Shown one piece after another: positions 34,413-44,477 of a stretch of 64,000 nt of DNA. The notes under the pieces were generated by a model, which was not told where the DNA came from, searched no databases, and worked only from the letters and a program-made list of their open reading frames with translations. A program made the position numbers and the translations under genes. Origin of the DNA: Acinetobacter soli (lineage in GTDB: Bacteria > Pseudomonadota > Gammaproteobacteria > Pseudomonadales > Moraxellaceae); NCBI RefSeq assembly GCF_000760595.1, contig NZ_BBNM01000004.1, forward strand, positions 62,001-126,000. The letters run 5' to 3'. The number at the start of each line of letters is the position of its first letter. Within the stretch, counting starts at the first letter, position 1.

Positions 34413-36083
34413 ATGGCTAGCCCGGCGCAAATCATTCGTCATAAATTACTCAATACTTTCTTCTCGCGGCACTCTGTCTGGTTTCTATGTATGCTGGTTG
34501 CAATCAGTATTTCATGGTTCCATTTCACCCACACACCCCATTATCTGTATTATTTTATTTCCGATACTGTTTTAAATGTAATCTGGGTCATCACCAGCAT
34601 TTTAAGTGTGGTTGGATTATACGATGTACTTCAAAGCAAACACTCTATTTTAAGAAATTATCCCATCATGGGTCATTTTCGTTTTTTATTTGAAGATTTT
34701 CGCCCTGAAATTCGTCAGTATTTTATTGAATCAGATCAAGATGCCTTGCCTTTTTCACGCATGCAGCGAAGTTTAGTTTACCAGCGCGCCAAAAACCAAA
34801 ATGCAGATAAACCGTTTGGATCGATTATCGATGTCTATCAAAAAGATTACCGCTTTATGGTGCATTCACTGGTTCCATGCCCACCTGCGGATATCAAAAG
34901 TTTTCGTATTAACATTGGTAATGCTCAATGCACCCAACCCTACAGCGCATCGATCATGAATATTTCTGCGATGAGCTTTGGCAGCTTGAGCGCCAATGCA
35001 ATTCGTGCGCTCAATAAAGGCGCTCAAATGGGTCACTTTTATCATGACACCGGTGAAGGTAGTTTAAGCCCGTATCATCTTGAATATGGGGGTGACATTG
35101 TATGGGAAATTGCCAGCGGCTACTTTGGTTGCCGTACGCCTGATGGAAAATTTGATCCTGAAAAATTCAAACAACAGGCCGAACTTCCACAAATTAAAAT
35201 GATTGAAATCAAACTCTCTCAAGGCGCAAAGCCCGGCCATGGTGGCATTTTACCTAAGCATAAAATTACTGAAGAAATTGCACAAATTCGTGGTGTGTCT
35301 CGCGACCAAGATTGTATTTCCCCACCAAAACACTCTGCGTTTAATACACCTATTGAAATGATGCACTTCATACAGCAGTTACGTGAACTCTCTGGCGGCA
35401 AACCGGTCGGATTCAAACTATGTATTGGTCAGCCTTGGCAATTTATGGGCATTGTTAAAGCAATGCTGGAAACCAAAATTGTGCCAGACTTTATTGTGGT
35501 GGATGGCTCTGAAGGCGGTACAGGTGCGGCACCGATCGAATTTAGTGATTATATTGGTACACCGCTCAGAGAAGGCCTTTTATTTGTACACAATACCTTG
35601 GTCGGTGCAGGATTAAGAGATCAAATTAAAATTGGCGCCAGTGGAAAAATTATCAGTGGTTTCGATATTGCCAGTACGCTTGCATTAGGAGCAGACTGGG
35701 TCAACTCTGCGCGTGGCTTTATGTTTGCCGTTGGCTGCATTCAGGCCCAAAGTTGCCATACGAATCAATGCCCCGTAGGCGTCGCAACCCAAGACAAAGA
35801 TCGTCAAAAAGCCATCCATGTACCGACTAAAGCTGAACGTGTATTTAACTTTCAAAAAAATACCTTGCATGCACTGGCCGAAATTATCGCAGCTTCTGGT
35901 TTACAACATCCGTCAGAAATTAAGGCACATCATTTAGCACAGCGAGTGAATGATCGCGAGATCAAAAACTATGCTCAGTTACACTTCTTTTTCAAAGGTG
36001 GAGAACTTCTCGACTGCCATGAAAAAGATGACGAAAACTTTTACTACAGAATGTGGAATATGGCGATGGCCGATCATTTTTAA
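34413..36083 (+). CDS. Membrane-anchored FMN-binding glutamate synthase family protein
   Basis: Two N-terminal membrane helices (about 25-70) are followed by a domain like the central and FMN-binding barrel of glutamate synthase: NISAMSFGSLSANAI, DTGEGSLSPYH, KPGHGGILP, VDGSEGGTGAAP, GASGKIISGFD and a cysteine stretch CHTNQCPVGVAT. The amidotransferase half of GltB is missing, so ammonia release from glutamine is not expected. Function of these stand-alone proteins is unsettled. The start at 34413 (556 residues) omits an unrelated 21-residue upstream extension. Confidence 0.85.
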   Translation: MASPAQIIRHKLLNTFFSRHSVWFLCMLVAISISWFHFTHTPHYLYYFISDTVLNVIWVITSILSVVGLYDVLQSKHSILRNYPIMGHFRFLFEDFRPEIRQYFIESDQDALPFSRMQRSLVYQRAKNQNADKPFGSIIDVYQKDYRFMVHSLVPCPPADIKSFRINIGNAQCTQPYSASIMNISAMSFGSLSANAIRALNKGAQMGHFYHDTGEGSLSPYHLEYGGDIVWEIASGYFGCRTPDGKFDPEKFKQQAELPQIKMIEIKLSQGAKPGHGGILPKHKITEEIAQIRGVSRDQDCISPPKHSAFNTPIEMMHFIQQLRELSGGKPVGFKLCIGQPWQFMGIVKAMLETKIVPDFIVVDGSEGGTGAAPIEFSDYIGTPLREGLLFVHNTLVGAGLRDQIKIGASGKIISGFDIASTLALGADWVNSARGFMFAVGCIQAQSCHTNQCPVGVATQDKDRQKAIHVPTKAERVFNFQKNTLHALAEIIAASGLQHPSEIKAHHLAQRVNDREIKNYAQLHFFFKGGELLDCHEKDDENFYYRMWNMAMADHF

Positions 36084-36100
36084 AAAGCACACCATCCATC

Positions 36101-36142
36101 AGGCGCATCTAATCACTTGATTTGATTGCGCCTTACTTTTTT
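36101..36142 (+). terminator. Terminator of the glutamate-synthase-like gene
   Basis: Arms AGGCGCA/TGCGCCT with a 19-nt loop, which itself contains a short AATCA-TGATT pairing, followed by TACTTTTTT. Confidence 0.75.
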
Positions 36143-36498
36143 AGAGGTACAGATATCAAGGTATGACGACTTAAATAACACAGTACGTCTTATCGCAATT
36201 GATCTGCTCGTTCAAAACAATAAAAATTACGCTGCAAAATCTTATTTAACTTAAAATCTTTCGCTTTTGACTTAATCATTCTATTTAAAATGAAAGTTCA
36301 TATCAGCGAGACTTAATGTTTGATATCTCATGTAGCACAAATTTAAATCACATTGTGCTTATCATTCGAACTATCAAAACATCATAGATTAATGAAATAG
36401 ATAAACTATTAAATTTAATCATTTTAGATAGAGAATACACATACAATGAATACACATTGTAATTACAAAAGATATTCAAATTCCATTGCTTGCTATAG
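36143..36498. other. AT-rich intergenic stretch, nothing recognised
   Basis: About 350 bp between two convergent terminators. No convincing open frame with a ribosome site, no tRNA, and no promoter-terminator pair was seen. Confidence 0.6.
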
Positions 36499-36526
36499 CA
36501 AAAAGCCAGCGCTTGAGGCTGGCTTT
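36499..36526 (-). terminator. Terminator of the hydrolase-DUF218 operon
   Basis: Arms AAAGCCAGC/GCTGGCTTT with a 7-nt loop, followed by a T-run on the minus strand. Confidence 0.85.
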
Positions 36527-36547
36527 AATTAAAGTAAATATAAAGAC

Positions 36548-37576
36548 TTAATAATAGTGATGTTTAGGACGAGCATGCAAAAATGCAGGAATTAACCCCG
36601 TGAGTGCAGCGCGAATATCCGCTCGCTCATTAATTAACTGATGCGAGCCTTCTTCAAGCATGAGTAAGGTTTGCAAACGAAACTTACGCCGAATGAACTC
36701 AATGTTATAGCGCCAATCGACAGTTTGATCGAGTGCGCCTTGTGCTAACCAAACCGGTATCCTGCAAGGTGGACGCTCTTCCATTTCAAACATCCATTTA
36801 GACATTGCCAGAATCCAGTCCATCCCCATCATACGTGGTTGTAACGGATCTTTAAGACGCACAAAACGTAAAAATTCAGGATTATGATTGTTGCGTCTAA
36901 AGTGTCTTGGTACTTGACGGCGTATTCTGCGAATAATGCCAAGCCCGACCGGATTATGCCACCATGCGGTTTTGGCAGGACGAATTAAAGGTGAAAGTAA
37001 TAACACCCGATCTACAATAGGATCTTGGCGTTTCTGTGCATATTCGAGTAAATGATGCATCCAGATTGCACCACCCGTACTTTGTCCAATACCGACCCAA
37101 GGCTTTGGCAGCTGGTTTGCATGCTTCACGTACTGATAAACTGCTAGCAACACGTGTTGGTAATGATCAAAATTTTGAATACTCGCCGGCGAGCCATCAC
37201 TCAAACCATGACCGGGTAAATCGTAAGTGAGTACACTAAAACCCTGATCCAGAATTTCTCGGATAATCGGCTGATAAATGCCGCTATGCTCTAAATAACC
37301 ATGCAGTAAAAAGACAGTACCTAATGGAACATCACGCTCAGGCTGAAACACCTGAACATGCAATTTAAACAGTGGCATTTGAATGTAGCCTTGCCAGTGC
37401 TTCGCAGACAATTGATCGAGTCCGTACAGTTTTTTATAGGCCAGTAAATCCCGAGATGATTGCATTTCGTGATTCAGATTTAGTTGTGGCAAAATCTGTG
37501 GAGTCTGCTCACGATTCGGGACTGGCAGGTCAAGTTGCTGTAATACTGTAGGATTTAGAAATGGAATATCTGACAT
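36548..37576 (-). CDS. Alpha/beta hydrolase, lysophospholipase-like (S33 type)
   Basis: A 342-residue soluble hydrolase. HGYLEHSGIYQPII is the oxyanion-region motif of the monoacylglycerol lipase/PldB group, GIGQSTGG holds the nucleophile serine, AQGALDQTVD the likely acid, and EGSHQLINE the histidine. No signal peptide, so cytoplasmic. Its ATG directly abuts the stop of the DUF218 gene. Lipid ester substrate is inferred. Confidence 0.85.
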   Translation of the reverse strand: MSDIPFLNPTVLQQLDLPVPNREQTPQILPQLNLNHEMQSSRDLLAYKKLYGLDQLSAKHWQGYIQMPLFKLHVQVFQPERDVPLGTVFLLHGYLEHSGIYQPIIREILDQGFSVLTYDLPGHGLSDGSPASIQNFDHYQHVLLAVYQYVKHANQLPKPWVGIGQSTGGAIWMHHLLEYAQKRQDPIVDRVLLLSPLIRPAKTAWWHNPVGLGIIRRIRRQVPRHFRRNNHNPEFLRFVRLKDPLQPRMMGMDWILAMSKWMFEMEERPPCRIPVWLAQGALDQTVDWRYNIEFIRRKFRLQTLLMLEEGSHQLINERADIRAALTGLIPAFLHARPKHHYY

Positions 37577-38752
37577 TTAGGGCACCTCACGACAACCACT
37601 TGAGCCAAAAAGCATATCCCGTACTGTGGCCAAAAGTTCGTAATTGGCACGGCGACTATGATCATAATTTTGCTGGCTCGGCTGCCAAGCGCTTAATTGA
37701 GTAGGCATTGGAGCTTCAACTGGAATGGTTTCAATTCCATTCAATGCAAAAAGACGCCGTGTTCGCGGCATATGATATACATCTGTTACAAGCATCACAG
37801 TCGGTGCTCCACCTTTTTTCTGAAGCAATAAAGAGCTAAATCGCGAATTTTCACAGGTATTCATACTGCGGTTTTCAAGCAATTTTGCTTCTACGCCTCG
37901 TTCTTTTAACCATGCTTGCATATAAGGGGCCTCAACACCACTCAATACAATCGGTAATTTGTATTTTTTTTCAATTTCCAAAGTTTTTTCTAGGCGAAGT
38001 TTGGTGTAGGCATTCACTACAATATCTTTACGATTATCTGCGAGTGTTAAGCCACCACCTAAAACCACAATGGCATATGGTTTGGCATGATAAGACGAAG
38101 CTCTGAGATCACTTTGATTTTGTCTAATAAACTCGATATCCTCGGTAATTTCATTTTTACTGGCTTCGTCTTCTGGTGTTGCAACAGGATGTGTTTTTAA
38201 AAAAACAATATATTTGTCACGTAGTGCCTTATTTTCAGAGTGATTTAAATCAAACAACTGGCTCACAATTACACTTGAGGCTGATGCTGGATTCTCTGGA
38301 TTCTCTTTTTCATGCTTGGCAGCATCTTTTACGTGAGTCGTCTCATCTTTCTTGGCCAGTAAAGGCACACTGGTTGCATTTTTTTCGTCTTCTTGCTGCT
38401 CTTTAAGTTGCTCATCTTCAATGCGGTGTTGTAGTGCGCGATAACGCGCTTGTAACAGACCAAGTTCTTCAAACTTCTGTTGACTCATGGCCTCTTCGAC
38501 TAACCGCAAATAGGCTTGACGTGCAATCCAGAGATTTGAACCAGGCTCTAGATTTTCATGCTCGCTAAGCGATGCATTTTGCTGACTCTTTGCAGCCACT
38601 TGATTCACTTCGACAGGTACAAAGTAATTCAGTCCCTTTACGATCATTTTTGAATAAAACGGCGTGTAGATAAAAACCATTAGACATGCGGCAAGTACGA
38701 ACAGTATAGCCACTGCTCGAACAAGTCGGATCATCCAATGTATTTGTGTCAT
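37577..38752 (-). CDS. DUF218/YdcF-ElyC family membrane protein with long insert
   Basis: One N-terminal membrane helix (about 10-30) anchors a periplasmic domain. Residues about 85-200 are charged, Glu/Lys/Gln-rich and probably coiled coil or disordered. The DUF218 domain follows: IVVLGGGLT, PIVLSGVEA, ENRSMNTCENSRFS and VTDVYHMPRTRRLF. SanA/ElyC relatives act in envelope integrity, and murB is next upstream, so a cell-wall role is plausible. It lies twelve bases after murB. Confidence 0.82.
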   Translation of the reverse strand: MTQIHWMIRLVRAVAILFVLAACLMVFIYTPFYSKMIVKGLNYFVPVEVNQVAAKSQQNASLSEHENLEPGSNLWIARQAYLRLVEEAMSQQKFEELGLLQARYRALQHRIEDEQLKEQQEDEKNATSVPLLAKKDETTHVKDAAKHEKENPENPASASSVIVSQLFDLNHSENKALRDKYIVFLKTHPVATPEDEASKNEITEDIEFIRQNQSDLRASSYHAKPYAIVVLGGGLTLADNRKDIVVNAYTKLRLEKTLEIEKKYKLPIVLSGVEAPYMQAWLKERGVEAKLLENRSMNTCENSRFSSLLLQKKGGAPTVMLVTDVYHMPRTRRLFALNGIETIPVEAPMPTQLSAWQPSQQNYDHSRRANYELLATVRDMLFGSSGCREVP

Positions 38753-38764
38753 ACAGTTTTGTTC

Positions 38765-39796
38765 CTAATGTGAAGTAATCAAACCGTTTGAATTGAACAG
38801 CACGGGTTCAGGCTCAAGTCGAACATTAAATTTTTGTGCGACATCTGATTGTACTGCTCGGTAAGTGTGCTGCACATCGGTCAAGGTTGCATTGGCATAA
38901 TTCACCAGAACAAGTGCTTGTTTTTCAAACATTCCTACACAGCCGAGCTTTTTACCTTTCCAGCCAGTCTGATCGATCAGCCATCCTGCTGCAATTTTGG
39001 TACGTCCGTCTGGCTGCGGGTAATGAGGAATCGTAGGAAATTTTGTGTGGATTTGGTCAAATTCCTGCGATGAAATCACCGGGTTTTTAAAGAAACTACC
39101 TACATTAGGATATTCTTTAGGATCTGGCAATTTGCTTTGACGAATCGCAATCACTTGTTTTTGTAAATTTTCGGGCGTTTTGTCATCACCAACCGCTTTG
39201 AGCAAATCACCGTAATTTAGCTTCAGTTTCGGCGTTTTGAGTAATTTAAAACTGACATGTGTAATGACATATCGCTCAGGATCATCTTTAAAAATACTGT
39301 GCCGATAAGCAAATTCACAGTCTTGAGCATCAATGGACTTTACAGCCTGAAGCTTACGATCATACACATGAACCTGTTCAATAAACTCACCAACCTCAAC
39401 ACCATATGCTCCAATATTCTGAACCGGAGATGCACCCACCAATCCCGGGATTAACGCCAGATTTTGAAGTCCATACCATCCATTTTCGGTAGTTTTTAAA
39501 ACAAATTCATGCCAGTTTTCGCCTGCACCCACATTTACCAGTACATGCTCGGCGCTTTCATTGATTATTTCATATCCTTGAATATCCATATGAAACACCA
39601 ACGCATCCACATATTGTGGCAGCAACATATTGCTCCCGCCAGATAACACGAGTACATTGAGATCATGAGTATGGGCATATTCGAGTGCATCGATTAGTGC
39701 GTGCACAGAATTGATCTTGACATAGTGCGATGCAATCACATCAAGCTGTAACGTATTAAATGGTTTGAGTTGAATCTGTTGTTGAATGTGTATCAC
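38765..39796 (-). CDS. murB: UDP-N-acetylenolpyruvoylglucosamine reductase MurB
   Basis: FAD enzyme of peptidoglycan precursor synthesis. The 343-residue protein contains [40 protein letters not shown] (FAD binding) and [12 protein letters not shown] with the catalytic serine; [13 protein letters not shown] is also conserved. This is the E. coli-like type I form. It follows the phosphatase gene by 21 bases on the same strand. Confidence 0.95.
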   Translation of the reverse strand: MIHIQQQIQLKPFNTLQLDVIASHYVKINSVHALIDALEYAHTHDLNVLVLSGGSNMLLPQYVDALVFHMDIQGYEIINESAEHVLVNVGAGENWHEFVLKTTENGWYGLQNLALIPGLVGASPVQNIGAYGVEVGEFIEQVHVYDRKLQAVKSIDAQDCEFAYRHSIFKDDPERYVITHVSFKLLKTPKLKLNYGDLLKAVGDDKTPENLQKQVIAIRQSKLPDPKEYPNVGSFFKNPVISSQEFDQIHTKFPTIPHYPQPDGRTKIAAGWLIDQTGWKGKKLGCVGMFEKQALVLVNYANATLTDVQHTYRAVQSDVAQKFNVRLEPEPVLFNSNGLITSH

Positions 39797-39817
39797 GTTA
39801 AATCCTGTTTTGATCCA

Positions 39818-40327
39818 CTATCCGTGGTGTTCACGTTTAAACTCGGCTACCCATGCTGCAGCACTGGATTCGCATTGATCCAATACACGTTCGAATCCAT
39901 CTGCGCCGCCATAATAAGGGTCTGGGATGGCTTTGTGTTTGTATTTAGGATCATGTTCACTCATCAAAGCCACTTTAGAGCGTACACGTGATTTTCCAAA
40001 ACGTTTAATCGCCTGACGCTCTAGGGTTTGAATGTCTTCAAGATTTTGATGATCCATCGCCAAAATCAGATCAAACTCAATGAAGTCTTCAAGCTGAATC
40101 TGGCGAGCACGCAGTGAAGATAGATCATAGCCACGCTTTAAAGCATGTGCTTGAGAACGCGCGTCTGGCGCTTTATTGGGATGATAATTGCTGGTGCCGG
40201 CCGAATCGACAGTTATATTGAGATTATTTGCATCACACGCGTGTCTTAATACGATTTCAGCCGTTGGCGAGCGGCAAATATTACCTAAACAGACACATAA
40301 CACCTTATAAGGCGTTTGAGATGACAT
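39818..40327 (-). CDS. Low-molecular-weight protein-tyrosine phosphatase
   Basis: A 169-residue phosphatase with the P-loop CLGNICRSP (C13-X5-R19) and the general acid in IPDPYYGG. Start chosen at ATG 40327: GAGG lies six bases upstream, and a longer TTG start would swallow that site. No tyrosine kinase or capsule genes are adjacent, so it is not a typical Wzb locus. Operon with murB, DUF218 and the hydrolase is likely. Confidence 0.92.
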   Translation of the reverse strand: MSSQTPYKVLCVCLGNICRSPTAEIVLRHACDANNLNITVDSAGTSNYHPNKAPDARSQAHALKRGYDLSSLRARQIQLEDFIEFDLILAMDHQNLEDIQTLERQAIKRFGKSRVRSKVALMSEHDPKYKHKAIPDPYYGGADGFERVLDQCESSAAAWVAEFKREHHG

Positions 40328-40534
40328 ATCAAACCTCAGCAACAGATCACGATGAATAACTGTTATGTTAAGTGATTTAATTCACGAATCCTATAGAATC
40401 TCTTAAGAGTTTCGTGATCAAATGATTTGTCGATCAAAAAGCATTCTTTTGATGCGGCTTCACAATAAAATGATGGATTAACTCAATAAAACAATGATTT
40501 GTAATCGACAAGTAAATTAAATAAGGACGGAACG

Positions 40535-41695
40535 ATGGGATATTTTCAGTTTCAGAGCGCATCAAGCATCATTTCAGGATTGGGATCAATTGCTGAGCTT
40601 AAAACTATTTTGATTGATCGAGACTATCAAAAAGTTTTGCTGGTGACGGATCCAGGAATGATTGCCCATCAGTATCACTTACCTGTCATTAAGTGTTTAG
40701 ACGCAGCTCAGATTGATTATGTTATTTATTCAGATATTCAAGCCGACCCACCCGAGCAGATTGTTTTAAATGCGGCTGCCTATGCGAAACAAGAGAAAGT
40801 TGATGCCGTTTTAGGCTTTGGCGGTGGTAGCTCAATGGATGTCGCAAAAGTGATTGCGTTACTTGCCCATCCTGATCAAATACAACAGTTAAGCGACATG
40901 TATGGCGTAAATAATGCCAAAGGCCCCCGATTACCGCTGATCTTGATTCCGACTACAGCAGGAACCGGCTCCGAAGTCACACCGATTTCGATCATCACGA
41001 CAGGTGAAACAACTAAAACCGGAATTGTATCTCCAGTTTTGTATGCCGATGTTGCGATATTAGATGCGAACTTTACCCGTGATTTACCAGCACACATCAC
41101 CGCGGCCACCGGAATTGATGCCATGGTGCATGCGATTGAAGCTTATACCAGTAAACTGAAAAAAAATGTTTATGCCGATATGCTGGCAAAACATGCACTG
41201 CGTTTACTTAATGATAATCTGCCTAAAGTTCTGAGTAATGGACATGACATGGATGCACGTCAAAACATGTTGCTTGGCTCAATGCTTGCAGGTCAAGCAT
41301 TTGCAAATGCACCTGTAGGGGCTGTACATGCGCTGGCTTATCCATTGGGTGGTCATTTTCATTTGTCTCACGGACATACCAATGCGTTGGTATTGGTCGA
41401 AGTTTTAAAATACAACGCGCCACATGCTAAACAGTTATATGCAGAATTAATGCAATGGCTTGACCCTAAAAGTAATGGCTGTGCAGACGGCTTGTGCGAT
41501 TTGTTTATCGACCATATGCAAAATCATCTTGATCATAGTGGGCTGACTTTAAAACTGAGCCAACTCAATGTACCGCACTCTAGCCTTGAAACACTGGCGC
41601 AAGATGCATTATTGCAAACCCGCCTATTACAAAATAACCCACGCGAAATGACACATCAGGCTGCGTATCAGATTTATGAGGCAATTTACGCATGA
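40535..41695 (+). CDS. Iron-containing alcohol dehydrogenase
   Basis: Group III alcohol dehydrogenase of 386 residues. NAD-binding GFGGGSSMDVAKV and PTTAGTGSEVTPI are followed by the metal ligands in HAIEAY, HALAYPLGGHFHLSHGHTNAL. The substrate is unknown. Its stop overlaps the start of a thioesterase gene by four bases, suggesting that the pair processes an aldehyde or acyl intermediate. Confidence 0.9.
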   Translation: MGYFQFQSASSIISGLGSIAELKTILIDRDYQKVLLVTDPGMIAHQYHLPVIKCLDAAQIDYVIYSDIQADPPEQIVLNAAAYAKQEKVDAVLGFGGGSSMDVAKVIALLAHPDQIQQLSDMYGVNNAKGPRLPLILIPTTAGTGSEVTPISIITTGETTKTGIVSPVLYADVAILDANFTRDLPAHITAATGIDAMVHAIEAYTSKLKKNVYADMLAKHALRLLNDNLPKVLSNGHDMDARQNMLLGSMLAGQAFANAPVGAVHALAYPLGGHFHLSHGHTNALVLVEVLKYNAPHAKQLYAELMQWLDPKSNGCADGLCDLFIDHMQNHLDHSGLTLKLSQLNVPHSSLETLAQDALLQTRLLQNNPREMTHQAAYQIYEAIYA

Positions 41696-42132
41696 AACCA
41701 ATACCCAAACGCCGTGACCAGTTTCATTATTTTTTAAATATCCAGACACGCTGGGCAGATAACGATATTTATGGTCATGTAAACAACGTGACTTATTATA
41801 GTTATTTTGATACAGCCGCTAACTCACTTTTGATTCAACATGCAGGCTTTGATATTCGTCAGTCACCGATCATCGGACTAGTTGTTGACTCGGCATGCAG
41901 TTTTTTTAAGGAACTCACCTTTCCAGATACCATTGAAGTGGGTGTTGCAATTTCAAAAATTGGGCAAAGCTCCTTACGCTATGAACTCGCAATATTTAAG
42001 CAACACCAGCTTGAACCTTGTGCACAAGGACACTTTGTCCATGTTTTTGTTGATCGAGAGACACGAAAAAGTACCACAATTCCCGATGCGATGCGTGAGG
42101 CGCTTACAGCCTATCAGTTAAATCAAAGCTAA
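41692..42132 (+). CDS. Acyl-CoA thioesterase, 4HBT hotdog family
   Basis: A 146-residue hotdog-fold protein with the 4-hydroxybenzoyl-CoA thioesterase motif RWADNDIYGHVNNVTYYSYF, including the catalytic aspartate region. Substrate unknown. Coupled to the alcohol dehydrogenase by an ATGA overlap. Confidence 0.88.
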   Translation: MKPIPKRRDQFHYFLNIQTRWADNDIYGHVNNVTYYSYFDTAANSLLIQHAGFDIRQSPIIGLVVDSACSFFKELTFPDTIEVGVAISKIGQSSLRYELAIFKQHQLEPCAQGHFVHVFVDRETRKSTTIPDAMREALTAYQLNQS

Positions 42133-42134
42133 AT

Positions 42135-42172
42135 AAAAAAATGGGCACCAACATAAACGTTTGCCCCTTTTT
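42135..42172. terminator. Bidirectional terminator between thioesterase and dnaX
   Basis: Arms GGGCA/TGCCC with a 14-nt loop, A-run on the left and T-run on the right, so it can serve both convergent genes. It ends at the dnaX stop. Confidence 0.7.
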
Positions 42173-44339
42173 ATAGCTTAAGATTAACGTTCTGCAATTC
42201 GGCATCGAAAGTATCTAGTAGTGATTTGACGACCTTGTTTTCACTCATCAAGGTTACCGCACGTTGGAAAGCTTTTTCTTTACGCTCTGACTGTTTGATA
42301 AACGGCGTAATTGAGGCCACTTCACCATATTGCACTTTAAACTGTGTGTTTGGCCAACGAGTGATCAACTCAGATTCAAGCGCATGTTGTAATTGAGACA
42401 ACATCCCTTCATATTGCTGAGGAATAATAAAAATACTGGTGCCATCAATTTGCCCAGTCATCAATCCATATTGAGCGAGCTCTTGCACTGCAGGTGAAAG
42501 TTGACTGCCTCTAAACCAAAACTCCCATTTTTCAAGTGTCCACTCACCTTCAAGTACCTGTTCTTGAAGTTTCAAAATGTCTTGAGGCATTAGGTTATTA
42601 GGCTCAAGCGCTTCACTACTCACATCCGCGTTAATTCCATGGGCTTGAAGAGGTTCATTTTCTAGCACTGGCTCAATGTTGCTTGGATCTGACTCTTCAA
42701 CAGCAAGCGCAGAAGTGTCTTCAATAGGCTGACCAAATAAATCAGTAGGTACATCGGACGCTACATCAGTTAAGGTTTGTAATTTTGGTTGTTCAAGATT
42801 TTCCTCTGGCTGAAGCTCGGTTTCTACTGGAAAAAGCGACATATCTTGTACGCTCAGTGCGGGCTCAACTGTGCTAGGTTCTAGACCGATTAATCCATCT
42901 GTTTCAATATCAAAAACCAAAACATCTGAATTTTCAGGTTCAGTTATAAGAGCTTGCTCAGAAACTGTATGATTGAGCACCACGTCATCCGACTCAACGT
43001 CGAGCGCTGATTCTTTGAAATGATCTGGTATTGGTGTTGGCTCTGCTTGAGCTGACGGCGCTTCAATTAAGCGCTGTTCATTACTCTCATCAATTGCTTC
43101 TATTTCTTGTATAGATTGCTTAGATTCTAAGGGGGTATGTGTATGAACATTTGGTTCATCCGTTTCAGCTGATTCAACTGAAACAGTGGTCGTACTGTGT
43201 GTAGAATGCCCCGGAGTGGTAGGTGCAGAATCGTGCACCACAATTTCATCGAGGGCCAATGGGCGAAACGCCAACAGGCGTAGTACACACATCTCGAAAC
43301 CCTGCTCCTGAGTCACCGCGAGCTGAAGTTCGGCACGTCCTTTACAGGCGATTTGGTAATATAGCTGCAAATCTTGTGCAGATACAGTTTTCGACAGTGC
43401 AAGTATTTTTTGATTAATTTCGTCGCTATATTTTAAGCTTAGCTCAGGCAAATACTGAAGCAATGCCAGCTCGTGTAATGTCGAAATCAATTGATCTAGC
43501 ACTAACGATACATCGAGCGCTTGTTGTCGAAATTGCATTAATAATTGACTGACACGCTGCGGGGCATTTTGATGGATTGCCAGAATCAGATCATAAATAA
43601 TAGTACGATCAATCAACCCTAGCATTTCTTTAACATCTCGATGCTGAATTTCACCCTGACCATAGGCAATCGCCTGATCGGTCAGTGACAAAGCATCACG
43701 TAAAGAACCTTGCGCCGATTCAGCGATTTGCCAAATAGCGTCTTTTTCCGCTGAAATATCTTCTTTGGTTAAAATTTCGGTCAAATGCGATGTAATCTCA
43801 TCGACTGCCAGCGGGCGCAAAGTAAATTGTAAGCATCTTGAAATCACCGTGATCGGAAGCTTTTGCGGATCGGTGGTGGCAAATAAGAATTTGACGTGTT
43901 CAGGTGGCTCTTCAAGTGTTTTGAGCAAGGCATTAAATGAATGCGTCGATAACATATGCACTTCATCAATCAAGTACACCTTAAAGCGCCCTTGAGTCGG
44001 TGCGTAAGGAACATTATCCAGCAGCTCTCGAGTGTCTTCTACTTTGGTTCGAGAAGCAGCATCAATCTCGATCAAATCAATAAACCGGCCTTCATTTACA
44101 GCCTTACAGGTCGTACAAACTTCACATGGTGTAGAGGTAATGCCAGTTTCACAGTTTAAACACTTCGCCAGAATACGGGCGATTGTAGTTTTACCTACGC
44201 CACGTGTTCCGGTAAATAAGTAGGCATGATGCAAGCGGCCACGTTCAAGCGCACTCGTAAGCGCACGAGACACATGATTTTGACCCACGAGTTCGATAAA
44301 GTTTCGTGGACGATATTTTCTGGCCAGTACTTGATACAT
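42171..44339 (-). CDS. dnaX: DNA polymerase III subunit tau (gamma/tau)
   Basis: Clamp-loader ATPase, 722 residues from the ATG at 44339, where GGAG lies five bases upstream; the frame is open 21 codons further but without a ribosome site. Visible are FTGTRGVGKTTIA (Walker A), the four-cysteine zinc module CLNC...CEVCTTC, LIDEVHMLS, LLKTLEEPPEHVKFL and the domain III helices. An acidic, repeat-poor linker (about 390-590) precedes the C-terminal polymerase-binding domain. I see no A-rich slippery heptamer like the E. coli gamma site. Confidence 0.95.
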   Translation of the reverse strand: MYQVLARKYRPRNFIELVGQNHVSRALTSALERGRLHHAYLFTGTRGVGKTTIARILAKCLNCETGITSTPCEVCTTCKAVNEGRFIDLIEIDAASRTKVEDTRELLDNVPYAPTQGRFKVYLIDEVHMLSTHSFNALLKTLEEPPEHVKFLFATTDPQKLPITVISRCLQFTLRPLAVDEITSHLTEILTKEDISAEKDAIWQIAESAQGSLRDALSLTDQAIAYGQGEIQHRDVKEMLGLIDRTIIYDLILAIHQNAPQRVSQLLMQFRQQALDVSLVLDQLISTLHELALLQYLPELSLKYSDEINQKILALSKTVSAQDLQLYYQIACKGRAELQLAVTQEQGFEMCVLRLLAFRPLALDEIVVHDSAPTTPGHSTHSTTTVSVESAETDEPNVHTHTPLESKQSIQEIEAIDESNEQRLIEAPSAQAEPTPIPDHFKESALDVESDDVVLNHTVSEQALITEPENSDVLVFDIETDGLIGLEPSTVEPALSVQDMSLFPVETELQPEENLEQPKLQTLTDVASDVPTDLFGQPIEDTSALAVEESDPSNIEPVLENEPLQAHGINADVSSEALEPNNLMPQDILKLQEQVLEGEWTLEKWEFWFRGSQLSPAVQELAQYGLMTGQIDGTSIFIIPQQYEGMLSQLQHALESELITRWPNTQFKVQYGEVASITPFIKQSERKEKAFQRAVTLMSENKVVKSLLDTFDAELQNVNLKL

Positions 44340-44477
44340 GGATGCTCCTTGGTTTGTCCATAAGCATACTGTTTTTTTGAACGTTAGTGAATGAATAAGC
44401 ACAATATCCGTTCAGAGTTGCTTTAAAGTGCAGCAGTTGCTCGGCGTATTTAAAGACGCTTATGGGCAGCAGAGAAT

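Noticed and set aside
42600..43250. Programmed frameshift site in dnaX for a gamma product
   Set aside because: No A-rich slippery heptamer in the right frame was seen in the linker between the clamp-loader and C-terminal domains; a CAAAAAATA run at about 43400 is in the wrong frame.
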